Source: Syntrophaceae bacterium UBA4778
Lineage (GTDB): Bacteria; Desulfobacterota; Syntrophia; Syntrophales; UBA4778
Direction of reading: 5' to 3'
NCBI GenBank assembly: GCA_002403175.1
Contig: DHHG01000311.1
Location: 1 to 17,026, forward strand
DNA length: 17,026 nucleotides
The position numbers and the translations under genes are program-made. The notes beneath the pieces are model-generated. The model was not told the DNA's origin and searched no databases. It worked only from the letters and a program-made list of their open reading frames with translations. Every line of letters starts with the position of its first letter. Position 1 is the stretch's first letter. Below, piece after piece: positions 7,327 to 15,264 of the stretch.

Positions 7327-8214
7327 ATGCGTTTCGTAAAAATTCTTTTCATCTTTTTGTTATGTATAGCGATCCCGGGTTGTGCCATGCAATACACAAT
7401 ACCGGAACACTATACGCCGGCAAATACAACCGGGCTGAAAGTAGATAAATTGCCGCTGAAAGCCGGTATCGTTCTACCCGACGAGTCCCTTACCATGACC
7501 AAAACCTGGATCAATCCCCAGATGGAAAGCAACACGCTGACCATGACCGTACCGGTTGGCGCCTTGCAGGGAAAGGCGTCCAGATCCGTATTCCCGGCCC
7601 TTTTTGAAAAAATCGAATACATCAAGAGTAAACCCTACCCGCCGGAACTGGATGTCGTCTACGTTCCCGTTATATCGGATTGGTCTTTCGGTTATGGGGC
7701 GGCCGGTGGATTCAAGCAGGGCTATTACGTTCAGTTGCGTATTTCCAGCACGATTACGGACGTCTCCGGTGCCCGGATCTTCAAGGATGAGGTGACAACG
7801 ACGACCCGAGTGACGATGGGCATGGTCGGGTCTGAAAAAGGGGATAAGGAAAACTGGGGGAAGGTATTTTCCCAGGCCATAAATGATGCGTTTCTCAAGG
7901 CAGCTGCCGAAATAGGCACGTCCAGGGAATTACAGAGATTGGCTGGCGGAAAAGCCCGAACCGTTCGCCCGAAAATTGCTCGGGACGACCAACCTGCTCT
8001 ACTCCCCGCCTCTGCTTCTGCGCCAAGTGCAGCCCCCGCTACGCTTTCAACAATGGCCGGAACGAAGCTGAAAAAGGCTCTCGAAACTGGTGCCATTTCC
8101 GCCGAACAATTAGGCAAGGCGATGGAAGAACTAGAGAGAAATGCGCCGTCCAAGCTCCTCCGCTCTTTTCTTGACGGCGAACTTACAGACAGGCAGTTTG
8201 GAGAGTTATACTGA
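7327..8214 (+). CDS. Lipoprotein paralogue without the protease domain, C-terminal tandem SHOCT-like repeat
   Basis: 295 residues from the preferred ATG at 7327. This start gives a proper lipoprotein signal (MRFVKILFIFLLCIAIPGC, Cys19, the same position as in the upstream protein). A TTG at 7309 overlapping the previous stop is possible but adds six residues before the signal. The N-terminal domain parallels the caspase lipoprotein: LPLKAGIVLPDESLTMTKT (42-60) and KPYPPELDVVYVPVI (102-116). A Pro/Ala-rich linker (about 218-242) leads to two SHOCT-like units beginning at 247 and 276. The caspase domain is absent. Function is unknown. A partner, scaffold or non-catalytic regulator of the adjacent protease is inference from shared ends and adjacency (14 bp gap). 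Confidence 0.8.
   Translation: MRFVKILFIFLLCIAIPGCAMQYTIPEHYTPANTTGLKVDKLPLKAGIVLPDESLTMTKTWINPQMESNTLTMTVPVGALQGKASRSVFPALFEKIEYIKSKPYPPELDVVYVPVISDWSFGYGAAGGFKQGYYVQLRISSTITDVSGARIFKDEVTTTTRVTMGMVGSEKGDKENWGKVFSQAINDAFLKAAAEIGTSRELQRLAGGKARTVRPKIARDDQPALLPASASAPSAAPATLSTMAGTKLKKALETGAISAEQLGKAMEELERNAPSKLLRSFLDGELTDRQFGELY
8065..8211 (+). repeat. Tandem SHOCT-like repeat encoded at the end of the second lipoprotein
   Basis: The units KLKKALETGAISAEQLGKAM (247-266) and KLLRSFLDGELTDRQFGELY (276-295) align with the corresponding units of the caspase lipoprotein and keep the same 29-residue period. Confidence 0.7.
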
Positions 8215-8351
8215 TCGAAACGACTTCCCCTGCTTTTTGAATTGCTTTTCCAGCCCTACATGATTAACACATTGAAAACATGCCCGAGCTAGAGATGTTA
8301 GGGAGTTGAAGCGTTACACAGGAGGCGCTTTGAGCACCAGCAAGTCTGTTT

Positions 8352-8609
8352 TTAGCGATAAACGTCTTTCCGATGTCCTACTTTCACAACCCAAATCGAA
8401 AGTTCATTATCTTGAATGGAATAGATAATTCTGTAAATACCTTGGCGAATACGATATTTCTCCTGACCGGTCAGTTTCTCGTGACCCGGGGGCTTTGGAT
8501 CTGTTGCAAGTGCCTCAATGCGAACGAGAATTTTCTTTAAATCTTTTTTGGGAATTAAGCGAAGGTCTTTTTCAACCGACTCTTTAAAGTAGATTTTATA
8601 TGCAGCCAT
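8352..8609 (-). CDS. RelE/ParE-superfamily toxin (mRNA interferase type)
   Basis: 85 residues, the usual size. The sequence has the RelE pattern: basic helices (KKDLKKILVRIEAL), KLTGQEKYRIRQGIYRIIYSI (beginning at 45), then IWVVKVGHRKDVYR at the C terminus. R54, R60, R80 and Y84 lie where RelE-type ribonucleases have their catalytic basic residues and C-terminal tyrosine, so ribosome-dependent mRNA cleavage is the likely activity. The gene starts inside the end of the antitoxin gene (14 bp overlap), the classic antitoxin-first arrangement. Its stop faces the second lipoprotein gene with 137 bp between them. Confidence 0.88.
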   Translation of the reverse strand: MAAYKIYFKESVEKDLRLIPKKDLKKILVRIEALATDPKPPGHEKLTGQEKYRIRQGIYRIIYSIQDNELSIWVVKVGHRKDVYR

Positions 8610-8829
8610 CTTTTTTCAGCCTTTTGATCATGGCTTCATAGCTGATGAGCGGCTCTTTTGCCCTTTCTTCAAATGCAGCAATGTCTTCAGCATCTTCCGC
8701 TAAAGATTCCTTAATGGCGTCATTGACCAGCTTCGAAAAAGACTGTGACGTTTCGACAGCCTTCAGTCGAAGCGCTTTATATAATTCCGGGTCTAAATAC
8801 ACTGTGGCTCGCGTTGTTGCCGTTGCCAT
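8596..8829 (-). CDS. Ribbon-helix-helix (CopG/RelB-like) antitoxin
   Basis: 77 residues. The N-terminal TRATVYLDPELYKALRLKAVETSQSFSKLVNDAIKESL region (from residue 6) is a ribbon-helix-helix DNA-binding fold: a short beta strand (ATVYL) followed by two helices. The acidic C-terminal half (EDAEDIAAFEERA, then YEAMIKRLKKDG) would wrap and inhibit the RelE-type toxin. A near-perfect Shine-Dalgarno, AAGGAGGTG read on the minus strand, lies at 8835-8843. The gene is preceded by its own promoter and an inverted repeat that fit autoregulation by the toxin-antitoxin complex. Confidence 0.88.
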   Translation of the reverse strand: MATATTRATVYLDPELYKALRLKAVETSQSFSKLVNDAIKESLAEDAEDIAAFEERAKEPLISYEAMIKRLKKDGCI

Positions 8830-8850
8830 AATATCACCTCCTTAATGCCA

Positions 8851-8883
8851 TGTAACTATAGCATCAAAACGTTACAACGACAA
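8851..8883 (-). promoter_or_regulatory. Promoter and candidate operator of the toxin-antitoxin pair
   Basis: Read on the minus strand, TTGTCG (plus 8878-8883) and TATAGT (plus 8855-8860) are spaced by 17 bases, a plausible sigma70 promoter. A perfect inverted repeat TGTAAC (8851-8856) and GTTACA (8871-8876), with 14 bases between, overlaps the -10 box and the spacer. That is where a ribbon-helix-helix repressor would block transcription. Confidence 0.55.
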
Positions 8884-9660
8884 ATCATTTATAGGCGGAC
8901 GATAAGCGACGGCTCTGGAGCTTCTTCGAATACTAGAAAAAAAATTGCCATTAAAAACTTCCTATTTACCTCTTGATTTTATAGGAAATATTTCCCATAG
9001 TACCTTCCAAAATCAAGTGCATGCAAATTCAATTTCAGAATAAGTGCGCAATATTTTCACGTATCACCACACGCAAAAACCCTTACTAAGTTTGAGAAAA
9101 AGAGAACTTATTATTTCTATCTAACGTCTCGGGTTCACTATAAGGAGGATGCAAAACGAGGAGCATTATTGCAAACACAAGGGGGCATCGCGTATGAGCA
9201 CCAGAAAGCGCAGACAAGTAAATCCATATCAACAGAGAGAAACAAATAGCTCCGTTGTATTCTGCATTCATGGCTGCTCTCTACGGCAAATATCGTTCTT
9301 ATGATGGGCGCTGATTCTGGATCGCGCCCATTTTTTAGCTCCGGCGATATCGCACCAGCAAAAAAATAAAAAACTCCTAATGGGATATGCTGACTATTTT
9401 AGAACCGCTTTAAACCAGTCATTTTCAGAAAAATCGAATACTTCACGGAACTAATCAGACATTTGACTTCTTTGCTTTACTGTTCCAATGCCCTTTGAAT
9501 TGAACTCTATCGTTTTGCGTTCAATCGTTTTATGCGCAATGAGCAGCGTTCATTCCTGTCCAGACCGAAGGAATGCGGCTGCCGAACACCAATTGCCTTG
9601 ACAAAACTCCTGAAAAAACTTACCTTTTCCCTTCAAAAAAATGCAGGACCGTTTCTAAGA
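8884..9660. other. Gene-poor interval between the toxin-antitoxin pair and mqnP
   Basis: About 780 bp with no convincing conserved protein. It holds a 12 bp perfect palindrome GGAAATATTTCC (8984-8995) and a strong Rho-independent terminator on the + strand (9304-9336). A weak + strand ORF of 51 codons (9149-9304), or 36 codons from the ATG at 9194 with AAGGGGG at 9179-9185, ends exactly at the terminator. A 61-codon minus-strand ORF (9086-9271) has no good ribosome binding site. A possible N-terminal extension of mqnP (9532-9660) is judged untranslated. Confidence 0.6.
9304..9336 (+). terminator. Rho-independent terminator
   Basis: A perfect 8 bp stem ATGGGCGC (9304-9311) and GCGCCCAT (9324-9331) encloses a 12-base loop and runs into six T residues (9331-9336). 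The opposite strand has no T tract, so it acts on + strand transcripts. No clear upstream gene uses it, which suggests a short transcript or small ORF just before it. Confidence 0.75.
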
Positions 9661-10530
9661 ATGATATTTTCCAAGGCCGTTGTTTACTCGCGCATGATCA
9701 AGATCGCGCATACGATCTTTGCTCTGCCTTTTGCCCTGGCAGCGGTTGTTCTGGCTTATCCCGAATATCCCGTAAAGCTTTCCTGCCTGTTCTGGATCCT
9801 GGTGGCCATAGTGAGCGCACGATCGGCCGCTATGGGGTTCAACCGGATTGCGGATGCCGAGATCGATGCGAAGAATCCCCGCACCTCGATTCGCGAGATT
9901 CCCAAGGGGGTCATCTCCCTCAAAGAAGCCTATGCGTTTGTCATTCTGTCGTCCGCTGTCTTTATCTTTGCTGCCGCTATGCTTTCCCGGCTTTGCTTCT
10001 GGCTTTCATTTCCGGTCTTATGCGTGTTCTTTTTCTATTCGTATTCCAAGCGATTCACCTGGCTGGCGCATCTGATTCTGGGGCTGGCGATCGGTATGGC
10101 TCCCATGGGGGTCTGGATAGCCATCAGTGGCGAGGCATCGTGGAAAATAGGCATTCTGAGCTTGGCGCTTCTGACGTATATTGCAGGGTTCGATATTCTT
10201 TATGCCTGTCAGGATATCGATTTTGACAAAAAAGAAGGATTGCACTCCATTCCATCGAAATTCGGCGTTCGCCGCGCCATGCGGATATCGACCCTTCTTC
10301 ATGTCATCAGCGTAGTCTGCCTCGCCAGCCTGTACTGGCAATTCGCCCTGAGCAGTGCCTATCTGGTCGTTGTCGGTATCATTGCCCTGCTTTTTATTGT
10401 GGAGCACGCGCTTGTCAATCCGGATGATCTTTCGCGTATTGACATGGCCTTTTTCCATGTCAACAGCGCGATTTCGGTTCTGGTATTTATCGCCGTTCTC
10501 GCCGGAGCGCTCCTGAAAGGTTTCGTATGA
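9661..10530 (+). CDS. mqnP: UbiA-type prenyltransferase of the futalosine pathway (MqnP)
   Basis: 289 residues from the preferred ATG at 9661; an in-frame ATG at 9532 would add 43 residues unlike the family and has no ribosome binding site. It attaches the polyprenyl tail to 1,4-dihydroxy-6-naphthoate in the membrane. Numbering from 9661, the first Asp-rich motif NRIADAEIDAKNPRT is at 61-75 (D65, D69). The second, DILYACQDIDFDKKEGLHSIP, begins at 178 (D178, D185, D189). These bind Mg-diphosphate. Eight to nine hydrophobic segments fit the UbiA fold. KIAHTIFALPFALAAVVLA near the N terminus is typical of this subfamily. The stop overlaps the ubiX ATG (10527-10530). Assignment to menaquinone rather than ubiquinone rests on the mqn genes nearby. 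Confidence 0.88.
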   Translation: MIFSKAVVYSRMIKIAHTIFALPFALAAVVLAYPEYPVKLSCLFWILVAIVSARSAAMGFNRIADAEIDAKNPRTSIREIPKGVISLKEAYAFVILSSAVFIFAAAMLSRLCFWLSFPVLCVFFFYSYSKRFTWLAHLILGLAIGMAPMGVWIAISGEASWKIGILSLALLTYIAGFDILYACQDIDFDKKEGLHSIPSKFGVRRAMRISTLLHVISVVCLASLYWQFALSSAYLVVVGIIALLFIVEHALVNPDDLSRIDMAFFHVNSAISVLVFIAVLAGALLKGFV

Positions 10531-11147
10531 AAAGAATGGTGGTCGGAATTACCGGAGCATCCGGATCTCTTTATGCAGTCGAACTGGTCAGGGCCCTTCT
10601 CGATGCATCCGTGGAGGTTCACCTGATCATCTCCGAACTGGGCGGGCAGGTTCTGGCCCATGAGCTTGAGATTGCACAGGTATCCGTTTCTGAAATGTTT
10701 GCAGCAATGAAAGGGAAGAGCGGGATGGAAGGAAGGGTAACGATCCATCCCGTAACCAATATGTTCGCGCCGCCGGCAAGCGGATCCTTCCCTGTGGACG
10801 CGATGGTCATTATCCCGTGCTCGATGAAAACGCTTTCGTCCGTTGCCAACGGATATACCACCAATCTTCTGGAACGCGCCGCCGATGTCACTCTCAAAGA
10901 GAGGCGCCCTCTCGTCCTTGTGACGCGCGAGTGCCCGCTGAGCCATGTGCATCTTTCCAATATGCTGAAGGCGCATGAAGCGGGGGCGACCATCATGCCT
11001 GCATCTCCCGGCTTCTACCATCATCCTAAGAGCATTGGAGAACTGGTCGAATTCATGATTGTCCGGGTGCTGGACCATCTCGGGATCGCGACTCCCTGCG
11101 CCAAAAGATGGGGCGACCTGAACATAGATCCGAAGGAACCGTCATGA
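10527..11147 (+). CDS. ubiX: Flavin prenyltransferase UbiX
   Basis: 206 residues, full length. UbiX prenylates FMN with dimethylallyl phosphate to make prenyl-FMN, the cofactor of UbiD-type decarboxylases. It is a flavoprotein of Rossmann-like fold: GITGASGS (7-14) binds FMN phosphate, PCSMKTLSSVANGYTTNLLERAAD (98 onward) and RPLVLVTRECPLS (127-139) are family signatures, and Y164 in GFYHHP corresponds to the conserved active-site region. It is translationally coupled to both neighbours by ATGA overlaps and directly precedes its client enzyme gene, consistent with supplying cofactor to it. Confidence 0.93.
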   Translation: MKRMVVGITGASGSLYAVELVRALLDASVEVHLIISELGGQVLAHELEIAQVSVSEMFAAMKGKSGMEGRVTIHPVTNMFAPPASGSFPVDAMVIIPCSMKTLSSVANGYTTNLLERAADVTLKERRPLVLVTRECPLSHVHLSNMLKAHEAGATIMPASPGFYHHPKSIGELVEFMIVRVLDHLGIATPCAKRWGDLNIDPKEPS

Positions 11148-12961
11148 GTTACCGTAATCTTCAGGAATTCATGGCGCAGCTCGAATCCGCAGGCGAACTG
11201 ATCAGGATAAAAAAACAGGTCTCTCCGGTCCTGGAAATTACGGAGATTGCCGACCGGATGATGAAGAGCCCCGAAGGAGGCAAAGCCCTTCTGTTCGAAA
11301 ATGTCGAGGGTTCGTCCTTTCCGGTCCTCATCAACGCCTTCGGAAGTCCACGACGGATAGCGCTGGCCCTGTCGGCCCCCCCCGATGCAATTGCGGAGAG
11401 GCTCCGGGGGATTCTGGAACAGGCGCCGCCCGTGACCATGCGGGAAAAGCTCGGCATGATACCCAAGGCGATTGCCTGGTCGAAATTTTTTCCCAGATCG
11501 TATCGGAAAAAGAATCCTCCCTGCCAGGAAGTCGTGTATACAGGGGATCAGGTCGATCTTTCGATCCTGCCGGTCCTTCATTGCTGGCCGAAGGATGGGG
11601 GAAGATTCGTAACCCTCCCCGTCGTCTTTACCAAGAGCCTGAAGGACGGACGGCAGAATACCGGAATGTACCGCCTCCAAATCTATGACAAGCGCACGAC
11701 CGGCATGCACTGGCATATCCACAAAGACGGCTCGCATTATTTTCAGGAATACAGGAAAGCGGGAAAACGCATGGAGGTGGCCGTGGCGATCGGCACCGAT
11801 CCGGCCGTTACCTATGCGGCAACCGCTCCGATGCCCCGGGGAGTGGATGAATTGCTTCTGGCCGGATTCATCCGTCAGGAGCCGGTCAGGATGGTGAAGG
11901 CACTTACGGTCGATATCAGGGTGCCGGCGAAAGCCGAGTTCATCCTGGAGGGCTATATCGATCCTGAAGAAACCCGGATTGAAGGGCCATTTGGCGATCA
12001 CACCGGATACTATTCTCTGGAAGGGGAGTATCCCGTTTTCCATGTGACCGCATTGACTCACCGCAGAAATCCCGTTTACAGCACCACCATCGTCGGCCGT
12101 CCTCCCATGGAGGATTGTTATCTGGCCTATGCGACGGAGAGGATCTTTCTCCCTTTGCTCCGTACGATTCTTCCCGAAATTGAGGACTACACTCTGCCGT
12201 GGGAAGGGGTCTTTCACAACATCGTTGTAGCGGTTCTCGACAAGGAATTCCCCGGACATGCGGCTAAAGTGATGAGCGGTTTGTGGGGAACGGGGCAGAT
12301 GAGTTTTGCCAAAGCTGTTGTCCTGATCGATGATAAAAGCCTGCTCTCCCGGCGGGAGGACCTACTGAGGCATATTCTGGACACCATTGATTTCCAATCG
12401 GATATTCTCCTTACGGAAGGAATTCTCGATGTCCTCGATCATTCCGCCCCCCAGGGGCTCTATGGTACAAAAATCGGGATCGATGCGACCTCGCGTATAG
12501 CAGGAGAGACTGCACGCCCTGCACGGCCAACCTCTTTTGAGACATTAAGCGAGTTCTCCATTCGAGCCCGCTTGCAGGAGATTGCGCCCGGAGTGACTTC
12601 GTTGAGAGTGCTATTTCCCAATACCCCGCGCCCTCTTATGATCCTGGCCGTCAAAAAAGAGGGGGAAAGGAACTCAAAATATTATCTCGATCTGCTGCAG
12701 AAAGAGCCGCTATTCCGGGGCATTCTGGTAATCTACGATTCCGATATCGATCTGGCAAACGACTCTCTGCTCCTCTGGAAGGCCTTCAACAATGTAGATC
12801 CCGGTCGGGATATCCGTATTGTCCGCTGGGGCGCAATGCTGGATGCAACCCGAAAGGGACCGCAGGACGGGCATCACCGCGAATGGCCCGATGATATCGT
12901 CATGTCTGAAAACATCGTCCAGCTGGTAAACGAGAAATTCCCCGAGATCGGGAAGAAATAG
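11144..12961 (+). CDS. ubiD: UbiD-family decarboxylase of menaquinone biosynthesis (MqnL-type)
   Basis: 605 residues from the ATG at 11144, chosen because it overlaps the ubiX stop (ATGA 11144-11147) and has GAAGGA just upstream; an in-frame ATG at 11108 would add 12 residues inside ubiX. It is a prenyl-FMN-dependent decarboxylase, expected to remove the 6-carboxylate from the prenylated dihydroxynaphthoate. Signatures are NTGMYRLQIYD (172-182, with the conserved Arg177), GTDPAVTYAA (217-226), AEFILEGYIDPEE (264-276) and EGPFGDHTGYYS (280-291). About 600 residues fits the menaquinone branch (SCO4490 type), which is longer than E. coli UbiD. The gene converges on cstA with about 60 bp between the stops. 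Confidence 0.9.
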   Translation: MSYRNLQEFMAQLESAGELIRIKKQVSPVLEITEIADRMMKSPEGGKALLFENVEGSSFPVLINAFGSPRRIALALSAPPDAIAERLRGILEQAPPVTMREKLGMIPKAIAWSKFFPRSYRKKNPPCQEVVYTGDQVDLSILPVLHCWPKDGGRFVTLPVVFTKSLKDGRQNTGMYRLQIYDKRTTGMHWHIHKDGSHYFQEYRKAGKRMEVAVAIGTDPAVTYAATAPMPRGVDELLLAGFIRQEPVRMVKALTVDIRVPAKAEFILEGYIDPEETRIEGPFGDHTGYYSLEGEYPVFHVTALTHRRNPVYSTTIVGRPPMEDCYLAYATERIFLPLLRTILPEIEDYTLPWEGVFHNIVVAVLDKEFPGHAAKVMSGLWGTGQMSFAKAVVLIDDKSLLSRREDLLRHILDTIDFQSDILLTEGILDVLDHSAPQGLYGTKIGIDATSRIAGETARPARPTSFETLSEFSIRARLQEIAPGVTSLRVLFPNTPRPLMILAVKKEGERNSKYYLDLLQKEPLFRGILVIYDSDIDLANDSLLLWKAFNNVDPGRDIRIVRWGAMLDATRKGPQDGHHREWPDDIVMSENIVQLVNEKFPEIGKK

Positions 12962-13022
12962 CCGCTCCGGAGAATCCCCTTCGATTCCATTCCCGCCTTC
13001 CTTCCGCTAACAAGGGCCGCTC

Positions 13023-14864
13023 TCAAAGGATTGCTTCTACTTCGATTTCTTCCGGTACAGAAGGATGATAGACGGTTTCCCGCTCATCATTCATTCCGAT
13101 CGGTCCGTCCTCTTTGAAGAGTCTTATCCATACCCGGACATTATCAACGATGATAATGACAACCAGAAGAATAATCCCTATGCTCAACCAGGCATTGAGC
13201 ATCTGGCTTTTTGCCAGATAAGTTCGGATATTCATCACTCCGGCAGCAAAGGTTGTTATCGTGATCAGGATACAGGGCACCATCGTAATAAGGGCATAAA
13301 TCTTCTTCCGTCCGATTCTGAGTATGATCGTCGTGCCGATGGCCAGAGCCAGGGCGGACAGCGTCTGGTTGGTGGCCCCGAACATGGGCCAGATGGAAGA
13401 AATGTCTCCCGTATAAAGGAGATATCCCCAGGCGATGGATACGATGGCGCTGGTCACGATCGCACCTGGCATCCAGTCCTTTCTGCCGAGCGGTTGATAG
13501 GCGTAACCCAATATATCCTGCAGAATGTACCGGGCCACGCGCGTCCCGGCATCAATCGTCGTCAGGATGAAAAGGGCCTCGAACATGATGATGAACTGAA
13601 ACCAGTACTTCATCGTATGGCGCAGCCCCTCTCCGATTCCGGAAAAGATATGGGCCATGCCCACAGCCAGAGAAATGGCTCCGCCGGGCCGATGCGCAAC
13701 ATCGAGCCCAACGAGCTGGCTCAGAACGGGAAGATCGGCTATCTGCATATTCAATTTTTGAAAGACCGCAGCGGAAGTATTGATAGCAAAATAATCACCC
13801 GGTATGAGGGTCACTGCGGCCAGAAGGGACATGACGGCCACAAAGGATTCCATCAACATGGCTCCGTAACTGATCATGGTGATCTCCGATTCGCGCTCGA
13901 TCATTTTCGGTGTTGTTCCCGAACCGATGAGGGCATGGAATCCGGAGATGGCGCCGCACGCAATAGTGATGAAAACATAGGGCCACCAGGGACCCGGAAT
14001 AATAGGGCCTCCTCCGTTCATGAAAATAGTTGTAAATGGCATCTTGATCGAAGGATTTACGAAAAAGAGCCCGACCGCCAGCACAGCAATCACGCCAATT
14101 TTCATAAAAGTGCTCAGATAATCTCTCGGGGCCAGCAGCAACCAGACGGGTATGGCAGCTGCACAGAAACCGTACAGGGGAAGCATCACGGACAACTGTT
14201 TCTTATCGAAGGTGAACCAGGAGGCGATACTCGAATCCGCCACATAGGGACCCAGGAAGACGGCCGCGCACACCAGGATGAATCCGGCAACGGAACCGGA
14301 GAAGACAGCCCCCGGTTTGATCCGGAACATATAAAGCCCGATCACCATGGCAATCGGTATCGTCATTGCAATGGAAAAGACGCCCCAGGCGTTGTTGAAC
14401 AATGCGTTGACAACGGCTACGGCCAGACCGGCAAGTGCCGCGATAATGATAAAGAGGATCACGATGGCGGTGACAATGCCTGTAATCCGGCTCACGTCTT
14501 TTTCCGCAATAACTGATAGGGATTGTCCCTTGTGGCGGTACGAGGCAAAAAGAATGATCATGTCGTGTACGCAACCGGCAAAAACGGATCCGAGAAGAAT
14601 CCAGAAAAATCCGGGGCCCCAGCCGTATTGGGCTGCCAAAACAGGACCGATCATCGGACCGGCACCCGCGATGGCTGCGAAATGGTGTCCGAAAACAATC
14701 CATTTGTTGGTGGGAATATAATTATGACCATCGTGGCAAGTGATGGAGGGAGCTTTATTCCTGTCGTCCAGCATGAGAACCCTGGCGGCAATAAAAGAAG
14801 CGTAATACCGATAGGCAAGCGCAAAGACACACAGACTGCCGATTAATAAATACAGCGCACTCAT
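13023..14864 (-). CDS. cstA: CstA-family carbon starvation/peptide-pyruvate transporter
   Basis: 613 residues from the preferred ATG at 14864 (MSALYLLIGSLCVFALAYRYYASFI). An upstream in-frame ATG at 14945 would add 27 polar residues before the first membrane helix. CAGGAG lies about 13 bases upstream. The protein is almost entirely hydrophobic, with many membrane segments. The family signature GHHFAAIAGAGPMIGP is at 59-74, followed by GWGPGFFWILLGSVFAGCVHD (81-101). A short hydrophilic C-terminal tail ends in a Glu-rich stretch. Characterised members (E. coli CstA and BtsT) import peptides or pyruvate under carbon limitation. The substrate here cannot be read from sequence. It is transcribed against the ubiD operon and away from the cassette array. 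Confidence 0.9.
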   Translation of the reverse strand: MSALYLLIGSLCVFALAYRYYASFIAARVLMLDDRNKAPSITCHDGHNYIPTNKWIVFGHHFAAIAGAGPMIGPVLAAQYGWGPGFFWILLGSVFAGCVHDMIILFASYRHKGQSLSVIAEKDVSRITGIVTAIVILFIIIAALAGLAVAVVNALFNNAWGVFSIAMTIPIAMVIGLYMFRIKPGAVFSGSVAGFILVCAAVFLGPYVADSSIASWFTFDKKQLSVMLPLYGFCAAAIPVWLLLAPRDYLSTFMKIGVIAVLAVGLFFVNPSIKMPFTTIFMNGGGPIIPGPWWPYVFITIACGAISGFHALIGSGTTPKMIERESEITMISYGAMLMESFVAVMSLLAAVTLIPGDYFAINTSAAVFQKLNMQIADLPVLSQLVGLDVAHRPGGAISLAVGMAHIFSGIGEGLRHTMKYWFQFIIMFEALFILTTIDAGTRVARYILQDILGYAYQPLGRKDWMPGAIVTSAIVSIAWGYLLYTGDISSIWPMFGATNQTLSALALAIGTTIILRIGRKKIYALITMVPCILITITTFAAGVMNIRTYLAKSQMLNAWLSIGIILLVVIIIVDNVRVWIRLFKEDGPIGMNDERETVYHPSVPEEIEVEAIL

Positions 14865-14936
14865 GAAAAAATTTAAACTCCTGAAACAGTTATAGGATCG
14901 TTTCTTTTGCCCGGAAGTCGGCAGCAATTTTAGAAA

Positions 14937-15260
14937 ATGAACCAATCCTCGAAAAAACGGATTCTATATAGACCCATTTGGGCTTCCAGTCAAATCGGTT
15001 CCGCTAATAAACTGGCAGAACTGCCGGTAAACGCGGGACTTTCCCAACGCGGAAACGAACGAAGAGTACATTATAAAAAGGCAAATGATGGATTTGGGTT
15101 CTTTGAGACTGGTGTAATTAAGAAGACGACTGTTACTGAATTTCCCAATGCCAGTCAACCAGAACTCACAAGCAAAGCTAAGGTTGGTCGAAATGATCCA
15201 TGTCCCTGCGGGTCAGGGAAGAAATATAAAAAATGCTGCATTGGGAAAAAGGGAATATGA
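14937..15260 (+). CDS. Small protein with C-terminal SEC-C zinc motif (first cassette gene)
   Basis: 107 residues. The C terminus [19 protein letters not shown] (83-101) is a textbook SEC-C motif: CxC-x8-CC with C89, C91, C100 and C101, which binds zinc in SecA tails and many unrelated proteins. The first 80 residues are basic and low in hydrophobic residues, and I do not recognise them. There is no signal peptide and no clear ribosome binding site at the ATG, so the start is uncertain. The stop lies four bases before attC1, the usual position of a cassette gene. No attC is seen on its 5' side. Confidence 0.6.
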   Translation: MNQSSKKRILYRPIWASSQIGSANKLAELPVNAGLSQRGNERRVHYKKANDGFGFFETGVIKKTTVTEFPNASQPELTSKAKVGRNDPCPCGSGKKYKKCCIGKKGI

Positions 15261-15264
15261 AATC

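Noticed and set aside
8215..8883. Toxin-antitoxin pair as another integron cassette
   Set aside because: No paired core sites or attC-like hairpin flank it, and it is on the opposite strand, far from the array.
8984..8995. Perfect palindrome GGAAATATTTCC
   Set aside because: A single 12 bp AT-rich palindrome with no repeat copy and no promoter placed near it; chance is not excluded.
9086..9271. 61-codon minus-strand ORF with a hydrophobic start
   Set aside because: It has no good ribosome binding site, no family resemblance, and overlaps the + strand unit that ends at the terminator.
9532..9660. N-terminal extension of mqnP from the ATG at 9532
   Set aside because: It has no ribosome binding site, and the added residues are unlike UbiA-type N termini. 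The ATG at 9661 places the first membrane helix normally.
11108..11143. Upstream ATG for the UbiD gene
   Set aside because: It lies within ubiX. The ATGA overlap at 11144 with GAAGGA upstream matches the coupling pattern of the operon.
13065..14516. 483-codon open frame on the + strand opposite cstA
   Set aside because: It is the antisense shadow of a clearly conserved transporter. Its composition is rich in Gly, Asp, His and Arg, with no recognisable motif.
14865..14945. 27-residue extension of CstA
   Set aside because: It is polar and lies before a normal first membrane helix. The ATG at 14864 has a purine-rich site upstream.
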